A DNA stretch of 64,000 nt from positions 10,469,678 to 10,533,677 of the forward strand of contig NC_092579.1 of assembly GCF_037975245.1 (NCBI RefSeq), in the 5' to 3' direction. The position numbers were made by a program, and so were the translations under genes. Of the stretch, positions 11,080 through 23,270 are shown piece by piece. The stretch comes from Apostichopus japonicus (lineage: Eukaryota; Echinodermata; Holothuroidea; Aspidochirotida; Stichopodidae). Each line of letters opens with the position of its first letter. The first letter of the stretch is position 1. The notes under the pieces were generated by a model. That model was not told where the DNA came from and did no database searches. It saw only the letters and a list, made by a program, of their open reading frames with translations.

Positions 11080-12164
11080 CAGTGGCGGCGGAACCGGGGG
11101 GGCTTGGGGGGCTCAGCCCCCCCAATAAAAAAGTTGAGGGGGCAAATGCATGATAAGCCCCCCCAATATTTACCAAGGCTCCGAAACGTACATCTGCCCA
11201 TTTTTCAATGCATACTTGTCGATCTGTCCGATGCACACGTATACTCTATAGGTGTAATCATTTTAGTAATTGCTGGGGACCCTCGGCCCGTCCCTTGGCT
11301 ATAGACCACATTGTCACCCCAACCGCGTCTTCACGTCCCGTGAAAAGTGGAAGCAGTGAGTGTGAGTACCGGTAGTGTAACACAACTTCGTCTTAGGCCA
11401 ATGACTTGCCTCATTTCAGCCAGTTCTCCAACACCCCCTTACTTAGTGGTGGATCGAGCGTCCATATATACAGTCAGGGGCGGATGCCCCCCCCCCCCGA
11501 CGGACTCAAATGGACTGCTGGCGCCCTTTTCAGCTTTTCACTACTTTTTACTTATTCGCGATTTTTGACTATTTTATTGCGCTCTCATATACCTATTGAC
11601 ATTTGTCATATTCTGTCGGTGTAATTTTCCGCCAAAATGGCGACGACACCTATTTTTTCTCCGTTTATCTGCAAATTAGCAAGGCCCCGGAAAGGGTCAT
11701 TTCCTGCAATCTCGGGAGTATCTTTTTACAACAATTTTCTGTACGCTCCGCGCCAACCTGTGGTGGCGCTCCGCTTAGATAGTGTCGAAAGCGCCCCTAC
11801 AGACCATTCTTGCTACCCCCCCGGCCAATACCCCTAGCTCCGCCACTGCCGTTACTACACTTAAAAACGTCTTTGCGAGTACACTACGAGTAATAGCTAC
11901 TCTCTTAAAACACGATCGAATATACAAATTACAATGTTTTTACAGACTTAACGTGCAATCTGAGAAATTGCAGGCTTGAGACCCACATTTTAGGGCCAGG
12001 TATTCGCAGCATAAAACACTTGGGAAGTGCCGTTTCCGGCCATCTGGGGGTTTGAAAAAACCCAAAATTTTCTTGTACGCTCCGCGCCAACCGATGGTGG
12101 CGCTCCGCTTAGATAGTCTCCACACATTAGCCCCCCCAATAATTTTTCCGTTCCGCCGCGCCTG
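11080..12164. mobile_element. Non-autonomous hAT-type element with 8-bp TSD
   Basis: GTGGTATG occurs at 11072-11079 and again at 12165-12172, giving a perfect 8-bp target duplication. The left end reads CAGTGGCGGCGGAACCGG and the reverse complement of the right end reads CAGGCGCGGCGGAACGG, imperfect inverted repeats of hAT type. The 1,085-bp interior has no transposase. It carries two copies of a GC-rich 44-bp block (11741-11784, 12074-12117) and probably a nested element ending CTCCGCCACTG at 11848. Confidence 0.85.
11475..11848. mobile_element. Possible nested hAT-like MITE
   Basis: CAGGGGCGGATGCCCC at 11475 and CCCCTAGCTCCGCCACTG ending at 11848 look like facing hAT-type ends. No convincing 8-bp duplication flanks them (TATACAGT versus CCGTTACT), so this could equally be the decayed core of the outer element. 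Confidence 0.35.
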
Positions 12165-12172
12165 GTGGTATG

Positions 12173-14120
12173 TATGCACCACTGTACCAAATCTAACGTT
12201 AGTGTGTTCCTAATACATAGCATCGTAGCACGTAATATCTATATAACATACCCAATTTCGAGGGTGCGTTACGAAAATACTGCAGGAAATTTTTTGGAGA
12301 ACTTTTGATATAATGTCTGTGATGCATTGAACTACCCAAAAATGCTTTAAAAATCTAGACCCAGTGTTGCTGGAACGAAACTGATTTTACAGCCTCTTTT
12401 TGAGTTTCAGCTGATGGCCTATGAGTACTAGAACCCTAACCTTTTGCTGTGAAGGTCAAAGGTCATTTGAGATCAACATAAGGCAAAGTCTGTAAACTAA
12501 CCAATCGTAACCTTATTTCTTGTTTTCCCAACACTCTCCTAAAGTGACCACCGGACCAGGCCCTTTGAAAAAAAGTTGCTAAGACAAGCACATTCCTCTC
12601 ATATATATGCATAAGACACGTCACAAACCATTCCATTTCGAGCAGGGGTCACATTGGCGTGAGAGACTATAGTTTGTGTGAAGTCAACGCATGCATGCAT
12701 TTGTGATACGTGCATGCACTTTTGTAAACAATTCTGAATAAAGTGTATATGGAACATGATTGTTACATTGTAACTACCATGTTAAGATCATTTGGTTGCA
12801 CATCAATTTTTATTAAAAAAGGCCTATTATTGTCTTTTCTGGTGCAAATTTTCCAGAATGACTTATGAATTTAAAAATGTACAGCAAGGATAATTTTTCT
12901 TTCTTCTTCTTTCACGATAACTTGGCAATGCAGCAAACGATATTTGGAAAATGGACGACCATCGGTTTCAAACAACGGTTCGGTTCCAACGGTTCCAAAC
13001 GGTTCCAACCAACAATTTGCCTTGACGTCCAAAAGGGAATAGGTTTAGTTTGCTTAATATATATCATAAACTACGGGTGTTACTATCAGGTTCCAAATGT
13101 CAGATCTATACTTTGTTGTCAAGTTTGTCAAGGCTGATGGGATGCCATTCTTTACTCTTACAGTACATTAAATTAGATGAAGTGAATGACACTTGCAAAG
13201 CTAGTTGAAGTAAGTCACTGTCCATTAAACCAAAGCTTGTTGATTTCTTTTCAAACAAACATTTCTTATAAACCACCAGTTTACTTTTGGTATTTTGCAG
13301 GAAGAAATTTAACAAATGTTCCAAGTCACATAATTGTAGAAGATCAATGTTGGACATTATCTTGCTGATTTTTGGTTTGATGCTTTCCATCTATTGGAAC
13401 CTATGCAGTCAAGTTGGCATATGTGTGTGTGTATGTGGCACCCTAAGAAAGTATATATGTTGGTCATGGTCAGTAGATGATCACTTTCGTTTTTGGTGGG
13501 GCTATCTTGCACGTAAATGAGTGGGCGGGGCTTAATGTAAAATTCTTAAGATTTAAGAACTTAAGATTTAGTTCATACTTAGTATGGTGATGTAACTACA
13601 TAGCAAGTAAAATGTTCTGTGCAACAACAATTTTTACCTTGTTAATATTCATAAGTGGATTGGGCTTTAATGGGAAATTTTTGCTGGGTCATTTTTGGCC
13701 GCATCTTACCAGTAACAAACACTGCTAGAGAGGCCAAACTTTCAGGTTACAGCCAGCCTATATGGGTTTACAGATGTTACTTATATATGAGACAAATAAT
13801 ACTCACTTTGGGAATTAATTTGTATGAAAAGTGGTACTTTATGTGATTTTGACAAAATATTACATTTTGAAACTTAAAATTGCAGTTTTGTATGTTGAAG
13901 TTCAATATTGAAACTAAGAATTAAGAAAATTAAGCTTTGACCTCAGTTTACTATTGTTCAGTCTTGCTGAGTCATATGTGAGCCACATACTATACAGTCA
14001 GGTAGACAGACTGTGGATGTACAACAATGTCAAATTCCTTGTCTGCTTAAACACTTCACAATTGTACATACTTCATGTAGTACCATTCCCTCCTGAAATA
14101 AACCTTACTGAAGCATTCTC
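12173..14120. other. Intergenic stretch with short repeat fragments
   Basis: No gene was recognised. There is a fragment related to the AGGTCAAAGGTCA-rich family at 12400-12490, a short GGTTCCAAC microrepeat at 12970-13012, and at 13386-13440 a left-end fragment (GGAACCTATGCAGTCAAGTTGG plus TG repeats) matching the copy at 18.3 kb. Open frames of 60-94 codons around 12865-13520 carry no known motif. Confidence 0.5.
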
Positions 14121-14573
14121 AATGTAAATATTGACTGCTGATGCTGTGTTTTTAAAATGCTACATTTTCCATCAATTGTATTGGTTGAGATTATATTGAC
14201 CACACTCTTAATTAGTTTAACTTTGGGAATGTTTCTGGCTGTGGGATTGAATTGTTGTTCCCAAAATGCATACTGTAATGCATAATGTAAATACTGACTG
14301 CTGATGATCTGTTTTTAAAATGCTACATTTTCCATCAATTGTATTGGTTGAGATTATATTGACCACACTCTTAATTAGTTTAACTTTGGGAATGTTTCTG
14401 GCTGTGGAATTGAATTGTTCCCAAAATGCATACTGTAATGCATAATGTAAATACTGACTGCTGATGATCTGTTTTTAAAATGCTACATTTTCCATCAATT
14501 GTATTGGTTGAGATTATATTGACCACACTCTTAATTAGTTTAACTTTGGGAATGTTTCTGGCTGTGGGTTGAA
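14121..14573. repeat. ~161-bp tandem repeat, 2.8 copies
   Basis: TGACTGCTGATG followed by the same AT-rich block recurs at 14132, 14295 and 14455 (periods 163 and 160). The copies are nearly identical, so the array is young. No coding capacity. Confidence 0.92.
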
Positions 14574-14689
14574 ACTCTTAACATACACTGGTAGTTCTTC
14601 TTGTGTTCTCAATAATGGAATTCAACAGGTGTTTTCCCAATTCAGAGAGGAGTAAGGTAAGGTTGTCCCCTTAGCCCGTACCTCTTTTT

Positions 14690-16110
14690 TTTTCTCTGTG
14701 CAGATATTTTAGCCAGAAAAATTATTGTGACAACAACATCAAGGGGATTAACATATTTGGTCATGAAATCAAAGTACTGCAATATGCAGACGACTCTACT
14801 TTCTCCTTGGACGGTACCCTCAACAGTAGGCCTACTGTTAAGGTGCCCAATATTTTAGAGAATTTTCAAATGGCATCTGGTCTTAAAATTAATTCAACAA
14901 ATCAATGTTTCCCCTGGGTCCTCTAACTTTACAGAAGATAGCTTAAATTATGTTCAAAAATGATCTAGGCTGAAGCACCAGCTCAATTAGCGTTTTGAAT
15001 GGGCGTGATCTCACACCTTTTGGTAGAAACACAATTGTGAAGTCTATTGCAATCAGCCAACTCCTTTTCTTTTTTTCAGGTTCTTCCAAGCCCTTCAAAA
15101 GATTTTATTAATAAGATGCAAGTACAATGTTTTTTTTTTTTTTTGGAATGGGAATCCTGACAAAGTTAAGAGACTTACTTACCAATTGAAAATGGGGGTT
15201 AAAAATAATATATGTTCCAACTTTGTTGATGCTATGAAAACCTCTTGGATCAAGCATTGTTGTAACAATGCCAACACGGGGTATTAGAAGCTCTTTTTTC
15301 ATTCTTCTCTGTTGCCTTTCGGTAAAGAGTTGCTTTTTTATTGTAATTTTCATGACTAGGATATTACTTGTATTAAAAATTCATTAAGCAAATTTGTATG
15401 GCTTGGAGTAAGGTTACCTTTAAGAAACTTTCGGATCACTTTGGTGAGCAAATACGTTAGAACAATAATTTCATTAGAATTGATAATACCATCGTTTATA
15501 ACAAAAAGCTTCACCATGCCGGTTTAATGTTTTTTAGCGATGTGTTTTTGCCAGATGGGAAGCAATTATACTTTAATGCTTTTCTGACCAACTTTAAGCT
15601 TTTAGATATCCCTTTACTCATTTTTATAGGATCCTTTCTGCAATCCCTAAAAAATTGGAAGGATTCGCTCAGTTTTGTAAACGATGTCGAGGACCAGTAG
15701 GATCACAATTTTCAATCTTATGTCTCGCAGTTCTAAATTGTCGCAGTTGGTCTATCCTCACCTTAATGACTGTATTTCACCTTCCGTTAAAAGCCTACGC
15801 TAAGTGGATCGTTACTTTTGACTTCTCGCAGGACGATTGGTTAACTATACTTAGTATTCCTTCCCATACACTTGCTGAAGCAAGAGTGCAATATTTCCAG
15901 TTCAGGTTTCTGCACCACCAATGGACTTTTAAATTTAAAGGCGACATGCCCTCTTCATACCATTTACAACATTGAGGATGAAACAATTGAACATTTATTC
16001 TCATCCTGTCATGTGACGTCTAGTTTCCTATTAGATTGCGAGCAGAAGTTTTGTGGTAGACAGTTTGTCTTTTTTCTTCGGCCAGCTGGTAGCAGGTTCC
16101 GAACCTGGCA
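14690..16110 (+). pseudogene. Tx1/L1-like LINE reverse transcriptase relic
   Basis: Plus-strand frames give, in order, IKGINIFGHEIKVLQYADDS (the YADD catalytic motif near 14785), SGLKIN (~14880), a LNGRDLTPFGRNTIVKSIAIS thumb block (~15000-15050), FFWNGNPDKVKRL (~15140-15170), KTSWIKH (~15240), and a C-terminal YFQFRFLHH (~15890) with IEDETIEHLF...CHV (~15975-16010). This order is that of L1/Tx1-clade LINEs with their C-terminal Cys/His block. Many stops and frameshifts interrupt it and the 5' part is missing, so it is not functional. Confidence 0.8.
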
Positions 16111-17967
16111 CTGAATTTGTTTATACTTCATATCAAATATTTCATTTTTAATTGTTAGCAAAACAATATTAACCCTGATTGGGTAACTACTTCTATAAAA
16201 TAAAATAACATTTATTCTTAACGTTGAAAAATGCATCGCTTCAAAGCGTAATATAGCCTATATACTTTACGTATGGTATATTGGTTTGTACATTACATTT
16301 TTTCATATGCCAATCCAGTTGAGTTCTTTGTTTGTATTTCGCATGTGTCTTGCTCTTTTTGTCGAGTCACGCATAGGCAGTGACACAAACTAAGCAAAAA
16401 ATCAAACGTATGGGAAGGAACATGCAGGTCAATCACAAAAGCGCTCTGAGGAATATGCAGTTTGGATAATATAGGTTGGCTTTTAGTTCAATTCTAGTGA
16501 GGAGAATTGCTTCTGCAAACCATTCTTTCAGTTTCTCCGTACATTGCTACATAGTTGCTACATTGTTGTCATATAAACATTGCTACAAACAATTGCTGAA
16601 AAAAATCCTAATTTTTAAAATATCTAATAGAGGTATCTGTTCCTCGATGCTTTCCTTCAGTCACTTTCAAGAAAGGCTTATTCCTTCATGGTTTATATAT
16701 CCCAAGGATTGACTTGTTCTTAAGTTGAAAAATCATCCATAGGCCAATTATGTTTTGTTTAGCTGCTTCTGAAGTTGGCATTGAAATTTGCGGACTGTAA
16801 ATTGCATTTGAAGCATTCGCGTATTTTAATATAGCTTTAGTCTTGCTTTCATATTATTAGTCCATTCGGTTTCATCTTTACAGATGAACCTACTATTGGC
16901 TCCTTTAAAATAATCGAAAAGAAAAACATGTGGACCACAAAAACAGGCAATGTTCATTAAATTTAAATTAATCAGTGTTTGAGCGCAGGGTAAGCTTCAA
17001 ACGGTTTCAGATAAACATTTCGTAACTTCCATATAGAGATTAGCGTCTCCAACATTGTTCATAGATGATGCATAAACATACGCATACATTCATAAGAACC
17101 TGAAATGATAGTGACAAATATGTATATTAGTCCTAAAAATTATAGAGATCCACTATGATGCATTTTTGCAATGTCAATTATTATGACGACAATATTTTGC
17201 AAATGAGTATGTTCGAAATGACACACAAGTATCGCTACATATTTCCTGGTTTCCCAGCCTGTAGAAGAATGAAGTCTATAATGGGGGGGGGGGGGGGGGG
17301 AGGAGGGCGATTACCGTAAGGCACTGTGTCAACTGTATGTTGTAGCCAACATCTCATATGCCTTTAAAATGCCGCAAACGTGAGATCCTGTTGTTCAGCA
17401 AACGGAACGGAACGATTGTGTATATTTCACTGTATAAGGGTTGACCAGGCAAAGGCCTATTCATTAGCGCCGACCGATTCTGAAACCAAAATGCTGGACC
17501 AACTTCGGCGACTACATGTGTATACCGTACCCATGGGCGTCAATCCTGGGGTGGACAAGAGGGACATGTCTACGGCTCCAATAGTTTGCCCACAGGTTCG
17601 CCCTCCCTTGGTAAATTCCTCGCTACGCGCCTGCTATCAGGCGTTTTCCAGGGGGAGGCGCGTTGGGGGCGCGTGCCCCCCGGGTGAGAAAAAGAGGAGA
17701 GAAGTAAAAAGAGAGAAGTGAAAAGGGAAAAAAGGGGAAGAGGAGAGGAAGGAAGGGAAAAAGAAGAAAGAGAGGAAAAGGAGGGAGTAGAAGAAAAACG
17801 CCAAGACACCGGGAAGAGAAAGGGAACAGTGACATCATAACAGCGCTAATCCCTATTATATACACAGGGTAGCCAGTGACGGATCGAGGATTTCGGAAGG
17901 GGCGTGCGCCTCACTCTACCCATTACCCCGACGACTCCATTTTTGACGTTTCCATATTTCCTCTCTC
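16111..17967. other. Intergenic stretch; poly-G and purine-rich tracts
   Basis: No gene was recognised. An 18-base poly-G run lies at 17283-17300 and a purine-rich low-complexity stretch at about 17690-17830. Segments such as CAGTGACGGATCGAGGATTT (17873) and CTCGCTACGCGCCTG (ending 17633) resemble hAT-type ends, but no matching target duplication was found. Confidence 0.5.
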
Positions 17968-17969
17968 AC

Positions 17970-18006
<37 letters not shown>
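17968..18006. repeat. (TA)n microsatellite
   Basis: Short TA dinucleotide tract ending in TATACTATATATGG. The open frames across it are artefacts of the repeat. Confidence 0.9.
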
Positions 18007-18294
18007 TATATATGGTGTATCATATGGCGTGTGTGTATGGACGCCTTAAACAATTGTGCTATGAAACCAACTGTGGCTGGTATCGAACTCGACCGAGTCA
18101 TCAGGGAACATCACGCATTTCGGTATTTAGACCAGGATCTATATGCGAACTGCACTAGACCTATATCCTTCGATGCAACACTGCCATCCAGAGATAAAAT
18201 GTTATAGGCCTACACTCCGACCTGAATGCTAATTGTACGGAAGCTTAAAAGTCCCATGAACATAAGAAAACTTTGCCCCAATAAGTAAACATTT

Positions 18295-20942
18295 TTGGTT
18301 CCTTGCTTTAGCAAAAGGAACCTATGCAGTCAGGTTGGCGTGTATGTGTGTGTGTGTGTGTGTCTGTGACACTTGCTTGGGTACGCTCTATCTCAATAAG
18401 GGAATGTTGGATTGAGGCCAAACTTGGACTAAAGATCCGCCATATGGAGAAGGTGTGCCCTATTGTTTCTGGTGCCCACAAAGGTCAGTTATAGTCCAAA
18501 AACCGAAAATATTAAAACTGCAATAACTCCCAGTGCCCATGTGGGACAAGATTGATATTTTGGGACAAGTTGTGAACTGGTTAGGGGAGCATTTTCAAAC
18601 TTAACGGTCATGTGATCCGAGGTCACCAAAGGTCAATTAATGATAAAAAACTAGTATTTTTGCAATAACTTGAGAACGAAATGTCCGTTAGGGTTGGGAG
18701 TTGCCTCAATGTAATCCAATTGTCGACCCGCATCTGGGTGACCCTTGACCTCAATTTGACCTCTGGTGACCTTTACGTGTTTTTGGGGATTTTTACAGTT
18801 TTGATGCTATTTTCAGATGTCAAAGGTACCTTCTGATCTTAAATGTCAATAGGTTGACCCTGTGCGAACTTCATGTGCGAAGTTATATGGGGTCAAAGTT
18901 TTTCGGTCGGAGTTAGGATGGTTGTACAGACTTGTCGTTTTGTTTTTTGGAATCAGGAGATTAAACTACATCTGAAACCAAGGTCAAAAGGTCAAAGGTC
19001 ACATTAGAAAAAAATGTGCTTATTTTGGGAGGAAACGAGCAAAACAGAAAATGTTTGGTTTTGATGCTAGATTTGGATATCAAAGGTACCTTCCGATCAA
19101 AAATGTCAATTGGTTGACACCCGTGTGACCTTCGTGTGCGAAGTTATACGAGGTCAAAGTTAATTTTCAGACATTTAATGCAACAACTCCACGTTCCAAG
19201 GTGTAACATGGTTGATATTTTTGGACAAGTTGCAAATGGTATAGGGGAATATTTTCAAACTTAACGGTCATGTGATCCGAGGTCACCAAAGGTCAATTAA
19301 TGTTAAAAAACTAGTATTTTGGGGGTAGAAAATGGGCAAAGGAAAAAATGTTTGAATTTTTATAGTTTGATGCTCTAATTTAGGTCTCATCAATAAAAAA
19401 TGTCAATAAGTTGACCCAAGGTGACCTTTGTATGTTAAGTTATATGAGGTCAAAGTTAATTTTCAGACATTTAGTGTAATAACTCCCAGTGCCAAGGTGT
19501 TGCACAGTTGATATTTTGAGACAAGCTGCAAATGGTATAGGGGAATATTTTCAAACTTAACGGTCACGTGATCCGAGGTCACCAAAGGTCAAATTAATGA
19601 TAAAAAACTAGTATTTTTGTGATAACTTGAGAACAAATTGTCCGTTAGGGTTAGGAGTTGCTTCAATGTAATCCAATTGTCGACCCGCATCTGGTTGACC
19701 CTTGACCTCAATTTGACCTCTGGTGACCTTTTCGTGTTTTGTGGATTTTTACAGTTTCGATGCTACTTTCAGATGTTAAAGGTACCTTCTAAACATAAAT
19801 GTCTATTGGTTAACCCCTGTGTGACCTTCGTGTGCGAAGTTATATGAGGTCAAAGCTAATTTTCAGACATTTAATGCAATAACTCCCAGTTCCAAGGTGT
19901 GACAAATTTGATATTATTGGAGTAGTTGCAAATGGTATAGGGGAATATTTTCAAACTTAACGGTCATGTGATACAAGGTCACCAAAGGTCAATTAATGAT
20001 AAAAAACTAGTATTTTTGCTATAACTTGAGAACAAATTGTCCGTTAGGGTTGGGAGTTGCTTCAATGTTATCCAATTGTCAACCCGCATCTAGGTGACCC
20101 TTGACCTCAATTTGACCTCTGGTGACCTTTTCGCGTTTTGTGTATTTTTACAGTTTCGATGCTATTTTCAGATGTTAAAGGTACCTTCTGATCATAAATG
20201 TCAATGGGTTGCCCCCCGTGTGACCTTCGTGTGCGAAGTTATATGAGGTCAAAGTTAATTTTCAGACATTTAATGCAATAACTCCCAGTTCCAAGGTGTG
20301 ACAAGGTTGATATTTTTGGAGTAGTTGCAAATGGTATAGGGGAATATTTTCAAACTTAACGGTCATGTGATACAAGGTCACCAAAGGTCAATTGATGATA
20401 AAAATCTAGTATTTTTGCGATAACTTGAGAACAAATTGTCCGTTAGGGTTGGGAGTTGCTTCAATGTTATCCAATTGTCGACCCGCATCTAGGTGACCCT
20501 TGACCTCAATTTGACCTTTGTGTGTGAAGTTATGTATACAAGTTCAAAGTTAATTTTTTGACATTTAATGCAATTAAATCTCAATGCCAAGGTGTGACAT
20601 GGTTGATATTTTGGGACAAGTTGTGAATGGGGTGGTGGAACATTTTGAAACTTAAAGGTCATGTCATCTGAGGTCACCAATGTTATCATATCTGTTGACA
20701 CGCTTGTAGGTCTCTTATATTTCTTACATTTTCGACGCCATATTTAGATCTCAAAAGTGCCTTTTGACAAAAAATGCGATCACATTTTGTGATCACAAAA
20801 GTCTTGGCTATACTGTTGGTTACTTTATGGGAACATGTAGGACCACAATTACTTGGACTATTTGAGCCCAATCTTGCTTGATAATATTATGTGTATTGTC
20901 ATATACCCCAAGCAAGGAACCACAGTGCCCTTGGGCTCTTGT
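18295..20942. mobile_element. Helitron/HINE-like repeat with satellite expansion
   Basis: The left end is GGTTCCTTGC...AAAGGAACCTATGCAGTCAGG followed by (TG)n and GTGACACTTGCTTG. The right end is GCAAGGAACC, a small GCCCTTGGGC hairpin and TCTTGTT. The same ends occur in copies near 21.6-22.5 and 55.4-56.5 kb. The core contains about six copies of a block centred on GGTCATGTGATCCGAGGTCA (starts 18606, 19266, 19562, 19962, 20361, 20657). Full units are about 400 bp and shortened ones 296 bp. Subterminal inverted repeat, microsatellite, tandem core and terminal hairpin are the HINE/DINE-1 layout; assignment to that class is inference. Confidence 0.6.
18600..20690. repeat. ~400-bp satellite-like units rich in AGGTCA
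   Basis: Each unit includes a CTTAACGGTCATGTGATC block, an AAAACTAGTATTTTTG block, GTCCGTTAGGGTTGGGAG, a TGACCTCAATTTGACCTCTGG block and AAGTTATATGAGGTCAAAG. Spacings between the six registers are 660, 296, 400, 399 and 296, so some units lost or gained about 100-260 bases. Short frames inside are not genes. Confidence 0.88.
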
Positions 20943-20959
20943 TCAGTAAATTGTTTAGA

Positions 20960-21270
20960 TAACAAGATATATCTTATCGAAAATCAGAAAATGTTGGATT
21001 GCTCTATTGCTTTAACTGAGCTATTGAACATTTTTCTACAAAATGTTTAATTGACAGCTTATCAGATCTCGTCAATTCAACCTTTATCTGAAAAATGTTC
21101 AATTGTTCATTTCACTCCAACTGAGTAATTCAACAATTTTCTGCAAAACGTTTAATTGACAACTCATCATATCTCGTCAACTCAATACTTTTCTGAACAA
21201 TATTTAATTGCTCACTTCATTCCAACTGAGCAATTTTCTGCAAAATGTTTAATCGACAACTTATCGTATT
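20960..21270. repeat. ~118-bp AT-rich tandem repeat, 3 degenerate copies
   Basis: Blocks of the form CTGAGCAATT...TTTTCTGCAAAATGTTTAATTGACAACTTATC recur three times. A diverged copy in the opposite orientation lies at about 50660-50815, so the family is dispersed. It abuts the right end of the helitron-like element. Confidence 0.75.
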
Positions 21271-21329
21271 AGCATGTGAACATGAAAATGGCGTTCCAGG
21301 ATGAACATCCTCCAAACTGTCTATGTGTG

Positions 21330-21395
21330 TAGTCATAGGCGTAGGAGCCCAATTCTATTTGGGGGGGGGGGGGCTGCAGCCCCGTCTATGTGTGT
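21330..21395. repeat. G-rich transposon terminus fragment
   Basis: CATAGGCGTAGGAGCCCAAT followed by a G13 run and CTGCAGCCCC. The reverse complement of the sequence around 31180-31222 gives the matching CATAGGCGTAGAAGCCCAAT plus poly-G, so both are ends of one DNA-transposon family. No partner end is visible here. Confidence 0.5.
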
Positions 21396-21599
21396 AGTGT
21401 TCGGTTTCCGAAATATCTGGTATTTTTTCATTTCCTTCAACGAAACGAAGTTTTAAAGTAGCCGTTATAAGAGGTTTTAATATTTGTACACCACTAAATT
21501 AACACTGTTTGAATTTTCCAAAATTCCCTGACTCACATTATTCTTCATCAAACAGGCTCTACTCGTGCAATTTTTACCGGTCTGTTAGGAGTTGAAGGG

Positions 21600-22479
21600 G
21601 GTTTTTGCATTCAATGCATTCAACTTAGCGTAAGTGTGCGTGTGTGTGCGTATGTGACGCTTGGCTTGTGTACACGATATCTCAATAAGGAAATGATGTA
21701 TCATGATCAAACTTGGTGGGTGGATAACCCATAGTGAGAGGAAGATCGCTATTGTTTTTGGTGCCTGTGAAGGTCACCAAAGGTCAGTAAGAGGCCAAAA
21801 ACAAAAATATTAAAAAAAAAGCAATAACTCCCATTGACAGGGTCCGACATGGTTGATATTTTGGGAGTAGTTGTGAATAAGGTTCCAAACATTTGAATTT
21901 CCAAACATTTCCAAACATTGTGAATAAGGTTCCAAACCATTTCCAAACATAACGGTCATGTGATCGAAGGTCAACAAAGGGTCAAAAACTAGTATTTTTG
22001 CAAAAACTTGAGAAACAAAATGTCCGTCAAGGTTAGGAGTTATGCTATTGAAATCTAACAGTCGACCTGCATTTGGGTGACCTTTGACCTCAGGTTGACC
22101 TCCAGTGACCTCCATAGTTTCTTTCGATTCTTTAATTTTCGTGGGCATATTCCGATCTTAATTGTCCATAAGTTGACTCCCCTGCAACCTTTGTGTGCTA
22201 AGTTATTAGAGATCAAGGTTTTGTTTGGTTTTGTTAAAATTCTTAATTAGTACAGTTCGGATGATTCTGTGAGTTCTGTAAAAAGAGCAAACCCTTGCTC
22301 ATGTCAGACACCTGGTCCTCAACAGGTTCTCAAAAAGACCAACGGTGGATTTGTGATATTTTTGACAATAATATTGTCTGTGTACACGATCGGACCACAT
22401 CACAAGTTTAGGACAGTGCTGCTCCCCTTGTAATTATTCCTTATAAGCAAGGAACCATAGTGCCCTTGTGCTATTTTGG
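21600..22479. mobile_element. Helitron/HINE-like repeat, single-unit copy
   Basis: (GT)n and GTGACGCTTGGCTTGTG are followed by one copy of the core (GGTCATGTGATCGAAGGTCA, TGACCTCAGGTTGACCTCCA) and by the right end GCAAGGAACCATAGTGCCCTTGTG at 22447-22470. It is colinear with the 55.4-56.5 kb copy and lacks the satellite expansion seen at 18.6-20.7 kb. Confidence 0.6.
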
Positions 22480-22559
22480 TTGTCCATATATGAAATGGTG
22501 TGCAACATTATGAGTATGTTTTGAAGTGAATTTATTCACGAGAATGTGAATGTGAATAT

Positions 22560-22998
22560 TCAAATTCTGAACAAATAATGGGCTTAAAACCTTCAAAACA
22601 GCATCATTAAGAAAGCGGAGAGAGTAGTCGGGGAACCCTTGCCTTCCATTGACTCGGTTTACCACAGCCTTCTCGAGTCCAAACTGGACGCAGTATGGAA
22701 GGACCATACCAACCCCCTCTATGAGCTACTTCATAATAGTCAGATGTCCAGAGGCAGTGGCAGGGACTTCCCTGTCTCAAAACCAATAGATACAGAGTTT
22801 CTTTCATACCCCGTACAATTAAGCTTTTCAATGAGGTTTTGTTAGTACGTTGACTTTCATATATTGACTTTTTTCTTATTATTCTTACTGTCTTATTGTA
22901 CAATATACATATCTATATTTGTAACATTTTCATTGTTTTATGAGCGAGTGCCTGAATTTCCCTTTGGGATCAATTAAGTTTTACTTATCTTATCTTAA
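22560..22998 (+). pseudogene. LINE C-terminal and 3'-tail fragment
   Basis: One frame reads SIIKKAERVVGEPLPS...KDHTNPLYELL...SRGSGRDF, the C-terminal block that follows the reverse transcriptase in CR1/Rex-type LINEs. It is followed by a 3' untranslated end TTTCCCTTTGGGATCAATTAAG and a (TTATC)n tail at 22984-22998. The microsatellite-type tail defines the 3' terminus. Everything upstream is missing, as expected for a 5'-truncated insertion. Confidence 0.75.
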
Positions 22999-23189
22999 AA
23001 GTGGGGCTGACGGGTATTGTGGGCCGCGACGTATAATCACCCACAAAAGCAATGATCCACAGGAGATGCGATGAGGTCGAACATGGTGTGTGACTGGTGA
23101 CAATCTTCAAAAAGGTTATGGATGGGAAAAAACCCATTGGGAATTACTTAGTTCTCAGGCAAAATTGTACATCTGGTTGGTCATTTTCA
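22999..23189. other. Unassigned AT-moderate sequence
   Basis: No gene or repeat recognised between the LINE tail and the dispersed GC-rich repeat fragment. Confidence 0.4.
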
Positions 23190-23270
23190 AGGCCGAGAAG
23201 TGCTCTTTCCGGTGATCTGGGGGGGGGGGGGTGTATCTAAACCAGAAATTTTCTTGTTCGCTGCGCGCCT
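23190..23270. repeat. Fragment of dispersed GC-rich repeat
   Basis: AAGTGCTCTTTCCGGTGATCTGGG plus poly-G and AAATTTTCTTGTTCGCTGCGCGCC matches the segment at about 12017-12090 (AAGTGCCGTTTCCGGCCATCTGGG ... AAATTTTCTTGTACGCTCCGCGCC) and, inverted, 29370-29440. It belongs to the hAT-type family described at 11.1-12.2 kb. Confidence 0.65.

Noticed and set aside
17532-17633. Short MITE between CATGGGCGTCAATCC and CTCGCTACGCGCCTG
   Set aside because: The ends resemble hAT termini but flanking 8-mers differ (ACCGTACC versus CTATCAGG).
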